Part shown: piece by piece, positions 59,254 through 64,000 of the stretch
How the letters are laid out: each line of letters starts with the position of its first letter
Numbering within the stretch: the first letter of the stretch is position 1
Assembly: GCF_019977355.1 (NCBI RefSeq)
Contig: NZ_AP024655.1
Location: forward strand, 3,286,001 to 3,350,000
From: Arthrobacter sp. NicSoilB8
GTDB lineage: Bacteria; Actinomycetota; Actinomycetes; Actinomycetales; Micrococcaceae
Reading direction: 5' to 3'
DNA: 64,000 nt
Notes under the pieces: model-generated
Told to the model about the DNA's origin: nothing
What the model saw: the letters and a program-made list of their open reading frames with translations, nothing else
Database searches by the model: none
Program-made: the position numbers and the translations under genes

Positions 59254-60587
59254 GCCGCACCTGCCTGGGTCGCGGGCTGGCCGGCGCCGGGTTCCCGGGA
59301 CGGCCGGAAGCAGATCCGGTCGATCCGCCGGCCGTCCATGCGGGTCACGCTCAGTGTCCCGCCGACGACGTCGACCGTGTCCCCGACTGCCGCGATGCGG
59401 CCGAGCTGGCTCATGACGTAGCCTCCCACCGTTTCGTAGGCAGCTTCGTCAGGCACGGTCAGGCCCGGGATCTGTTCGGAGAGTTCGTCGGGCCGCAGCA
59501 GGCCGGGGAAGTACCAGTCCCCCGAGGCGCTCTGGAGCAGCCCCGGCCGGACCTTGTCGTGTTCATCGGCCACTTCCCCGACGATTTCCTCCACGAGGTC
59601 CTCCAAGGTGGCGACGCCGGCGGTGCCGCCGTATTCGTCCAGGACCACCGCCAGCTGCAGGTTGCCCTCCCGCAGTTCGGCGAGGAGGGCGTCCAGATGG
59701 ATGGTCTCGGGCACGCGGAGCACATCGGTCATGATGGCGCCAGCCTGCAGCTTGGCGCGCCGGTCCGCGGGAACGGCGATGGCCTTCTTGATGTGGACCA
59801 CGCCGCGGATGTCGTCGGAGGATTCTCCGATCACCGGGAAACGGGAGTAGCCGGTGCGCTTCGCGGCCTCGACAATGTCCGAGACCGGCTGGTCGGCGTC
59901 GATGGTTTCCACGCGGATGCGGGGGGTCATGACGTCCGCCGCGGTCCGTCCGGAGAATTTCAGGGTCCGGGCGATGAAGTTGGCGGTTCCGGCGTCGAGG
60001 GTGCCCATGGCAGCGGAGCGGCGCACGAGCGAGGCCAGTTCGGCCGGGGTACGGGCGCCGGAGATTTCCTCCTTGGCCTCCAGGCCGAAGACGTTCAGGA
60101 CCTTGTTGGAGAAACCGTTCAGCACCACGATTGCGGGCTTGAAGATGGCGGTGAACACCAGCTGGGGCCGGGCGACGGCCTTGCCGATCGGAAAGGACAG
60201 CGCGATCGCCATGTTCTTGGGCACCAGCTCGCCGATCACCATCGAGAGCAGGGTGGCCAGCGCCATTGCAAGGACCAGCGACAGGGAGGCGGCCGCCGCG
60301 GCCGGGACTCCGAGCGCGGCGAGGGGACCTTCGAGCAGTTTGCCGACGGACGGTTCCATGACGTATCCGGTCAGCAGCGTGGTCATGGTGATGCCCAGCT
60401 GGCAGCTGGAGAGCTGGGTGGAGAGGGATTTGAGACATTTGAGCAATGGCTCGGCGGCGGTATCGCCGGTGTCGACGGCGCGCTGCACGGTGGCCTGGTC
60501 CAGGGCCACCAGGGAAAATTCCACGGCGACAAAGAAGCCGGTGCCGAGGATGAGCAGGAGGCCTGCTGCGAGGAGTAGCCATTCCAT
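59250..60587 (-). CDS. CNNM/CorC-type membrane protein (DUF21 + CBS + CorC_HlyC)
   Basis: 445 residues. DUF21 domain with four helices (FFVAVEFSLVALDQATVQRAVD, ELVPKNMAIALSFPIGKAV), a CBS pair at about 205-330 (VMTPRIRVETIDADQ, LAVVLDEYGGTAGVATLEDLVEEIVGEV), and the C-terminal CorC_HlyC regulatory domain. Probable Mg2+/divalent cation transporter, partner of the shorter paralogue downstream. Confidence 0.88.
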   Translation of the reverse strand: MEWLLLAAGLLLILGTGFFVAVEFSLVALDQATVQRAVDTGDTAAEPLLKCLKSLSTQLSSCQLGITMTTLLTGYVMEPSVGKLLEGPLAALGVPAAAAASLSLVLAMALATLLSMVIGELVPKNMAIALSFPIGKAVARPQLVFTAIFKPAIVVLNGFSNKVLNVFGLEAKEEISGARTPAELASLVRRSAAMGTLDAGTANFIARTLKFSGRTAADVMTPRIRVETIDADQPVSDIVEAAKRTGYSRFPVIGESSDDIRGVVHIKKAIAVPADRRAKLQAGAIMTDVLRVPETIHLDALLAELREGNLQLAVVLDEYGGTAGVATLEDLVEEIVGEVADEHDKVRPGLLQSASGDWYFPGLLRPDELSEQIPGLTVPDEAAYETVGGYVMSQLGRIAAVGDTVDVVGGTLSVTRMDGRRIDRICFRPSREPGAGQPATQAGAA

Positions 60588-60881
60588 ATTAACTGCCTGC
60601 TTCCGGTGCAGCGGCGCACAGCCGGTGCCGCCGCACCGAACGTGATGGCTGGACGTGTCTGCCCGGCGGAGGATGGTCGGCGGAGGCCGACCCTATTTCC
60701 TGGAAGGCTCCGGAGTGGCGGGAGGCCGGAGAATGATGGGCGCGTGAACGGGGTTTGCCGGCTCTGCGGGTGGACTGCGCGGGAACGGTTTCCGTTCTCC
60801 GCTGACAGCCCCCAGGCCGGCACCTAGATTTACTGTCCATAAGGATTTCAGTCTACAGGAGCAGCCGCCGCCAGCCCCCGA

Positions 60882-60907
<26 letters not shown>
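60588..60907. other. 320-nt gap between guaB1 and the CNNM gene pair
   Basis: No gene supported. Near 60830-60857 is an A/T-rich patch with TAGACT on the minus strand (60850-60855), a possible promoter for the CNNM pair. The guaB1-side edge carries a 17-bp duplication. Confidence 0.35.
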
Positions 60908-62767
<1,860 letters not shown>

Positions 62768-64000
62768 GTGCCAGAGCAGCCTAGCCACCGTCTACCAGAG
62801 GAATTTGGCGGAAACGAGTGGCTCGTTGACGAACTGTACGAGCGTTACCAGCAGGACAAGAACACGGTTGACGCCAAGTGGTGGCCCCTGTTCGAATCCT
62901 TTGCCGCGAGTGACGCCTCTTCCGCCAACGGAACGTCCGGCACAGCGACAGCTGTGCAACCTGCCACCCGTGAACTTCCCCTGGTAGCGCCTCCCGCCGC
63001 ACCGGCAGCACCTGCGCCGGCCGCCCCGGCAGCTGCTGCACCCGCTGCCGCCGCGCCCGCGCCCGCTCCCGCCGTCAAGAAAGCCCCGGCCACCGTCGCC
63101 CGGGACGGTTCGAAGACCTCCGACGCCGGTCCCGGCACCGCGCCGATTCCGGCGCAGCTGCCCAAGAACGTCAAGGCCCCGACGGCGCCGGAAGAGGACG
63201 TCGTCTCTGTCCTGCGCGGCCCTGCCAAGGCCATCGCGTCGAACATGGTCACCAGCCTGGAAGTGCCGACCGCCACGAGCGTCCGCGCCATCCCGGCCAA
63301 GCTCCTGATCGACAACCGCGTGGTCATCAACTCCAACCTGGCCCGCGCCCGCGGCGGCAAGGTCTCCTTCACGCACCTGATCGGCTACGCCGTCATCCGT
63401 GCCCTGTCCCAGTTCCCGTCGATGAACGTCTACTACGACGAGATCGACGGCAAGCCGGTGGCGGTCCAGCCGGCGCACGTGAACTTCGGCATTGCGATCG
63501 ACATGCCCAAGCCCGACGGCACCCGCCTGCTCATGGTGCCGAACATCAAGAAGGCGGAGACCCTCAACTTCTCCGAGTTCTGGCACACCTACGAGGACCT
63601 GATCAAGCGCGCCCGCAACGGCAAGCTGACCGCGGACGACCACTCCGGCACCACCGTCTCCCTGACCAACCCCGGCGGCATCGGCACCGTGCACTCGGTG
63701 CCCCGCCTGTCCAAGGGCCAGGCCGCCATCATCGGCGTCGGTGCACTGGACTACCCGGCGGAGTTCCAGGGTGCCAGCGAGAAGATCATTGCGCAGAACG
63801 CCATCAGCAAGGTCCTCACGCTGACCTCCACGTATGACCACCGCGTCATCCAGGGCGCCGGCAGCGGCGAGTTCCTCAAGCTCGTGCACCAGCTCCTGCT
63901 CGGTGCGCAGAACTTCTACGACGAAATCTTCGAGTCCCTGCGCATCCCGTACGAGCCCGTGCGCTGGAGCCCGGACCTGCAGGTGGACCCGGCGGACGAG
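62768..64000 (+). CDS. kgd: multifunctional 2-oxoglutarate dehydrogenase/decarboxylase, 5' part (cut by window end)
   Basis: 411 codons from GTG at 62768, preceded by GGAAGAGG; a second in-frame GTG lies at 62723. The N-terminal E1o-type segment is EFGGNEWLVDELYERYQQDK. An Ala/Pro-rich linker follows (about residues 75-105), then the E2-like succinyltransferase domain characteristic of actinobacterial KGD, with catalytic motif TYDHRVIQGAGSGEF near residue 357. The thiamine-dependent domain lies beyond the window. Part of the TCA cycle; mycobacterial homologues are regulated by GarA/OdhI. Confidence 0.95.
   Translation, partial: MPEQPSHRLPEEFGGNEWLVDELYERYQQDKNTVDAKWWPLFESFAASDASSANGTSGTATAVQPATRELPLVAPPAAPAAPAPAAPAAAAPAAAAPAPAPAVKKAPATVARDGSKTSDAGPGTAPIPAQLPKNVKAPTAPEEDVVSVLRGPAKAIASNMVTSLEVPTATSVRAIPAKLLIDNRVVINSNLARARGGKVSFTHLIGYAVIRALSQFPSMNVYYDEIDGKPVAVQPAHVNFGIAIDMPKPDGTRLLMVPNIKKAETLNFSEFWHTYEDLIKRARNGKLTADDHSGTTVSLTNPGGIGTVHSVPRLSKGQAAIIGVGALDYPAEFQGASEKIIAQNAISKVLTLTSTYDHRVIQGAGSGEFLKLVHQLLLGAQNFYDEIFESLRIPYEPVRWSPDLQVDPADE

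Noticed and set aside
60606..60840. Small plus- and minus-strand frames in the guaB1-CNNM gap
   Set aside because: No start context, domain or hydrophobic pattern; composition like a shadow frame.

Overview
This 64 kb window is high-GC chromosomal DNA of an actinobacterium, most likely Arthrobacter/Pseudarthrobacter (Micrococcaceae). The assignment rests on overall GC, frequent GTG/TTG starts and the gene neighbourhood. From argS down to atpC the order argS-lysA-hom-thrC-thrB-rho-prfA-prmC-sua5-wecA-atpI-atpBEFHAGDC-DUF2550 matches the block I know from Mycobacterium tuberculosis (Rv1292-Rv1312). Two differences stand out: rpmE is absent between rho and prfA, and two glycosyltransferase genes (GT2 and WecG/TagA) lie between wecA and sua5. 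No insertion sequence, prophage, CRISPR array or rRNA was seen. There is one tRNA (Arg, anticodon CCG).

Layout. (1) 1-3862, minus: an MprF-like aminoacyl-lipid synthetase cut by the window edge, a membrane-anchored esterase overlapping it by 4 nt, and DUF2550. (2) 3873-13247, minus: the F1Fo ATP synthase operon with two AtpI-like genes and wecA. It carries a 15-bp minisatellite ahead of atpE and strong hairpins between cistrons. (3) 13544-20426: two glycosyltransferases, tRNA threonylcarbamoylation (sua5), translation termination (prmC, prfA) and rho. (4) 20747-27320, minus: threonine/lysine biosynthesis and argS. (5) 27558-30493, plus: a compact three-gene flavin electron-transfer module (FMN-binding lipoprotein, ApbE flavin transferase, RnfD/NqrB-like membrane domain fused to a ferredoxin reductase). 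(6) tRNA-Arg, then an intracellular protealysin-like M4 metalloprotease with its emfourin-type inhibitor. (7) 32365-45686: a GlxA-type regulator, a small membrane protein and a complete benzoate-to-3-oxoadipate-enol-lactone cluster. catR-catB-catA-catC runs on minus and benABCD-benK-LuxR/LAL regulator on plus, around a shared 332-bp control region. (8) 45700-54625: hrpA helicase, HIT protein, zinc alcohol dehydrogenase, a rhodanese divergent from a Cds1-like cysteine-synthase-fold enzyme, and an MBL hydrolase. (9) 54756-58076: zinc homeostasis (zur; znuA-znuC-znuB) with a 41-bp near-perfect palindrome upstream of znuA. (10) 58189-64000: two CNNM/CorC-type membrane proteins, GuaB1-type GMP reductase, and the 5' part of kgd (multifunctional 2-oxoglutarate dehydrogenase).

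Functional logic. Benzoate is imported by BenK, dihydroxylated by BenABC, rearomatised to catechol by BenD, cleaved by CatA, and processed by CatB and CatC. The pca genes that would finish the route lie outside the window. The flavin module follows the Rnf/Nqr/EET principle: ApbE attaches FMN covalently to an exported lipoprotein, and a membrane reductase supplies electrons.

A theme not explained by the genes is a recurrent class of short tandem duplications, several with an exact 15-bp period. They sit in-frame in proteins (sua5, guaB1, the Cds1-like gene), between cistrons (atpB/atpE, upstream of the FMN-binding lipoprotein), or across stop/start codons (MBL hydrolase, guaB1, glxA-like, emfourin). 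Strong palindromes also overlap the 3' ends of genes.
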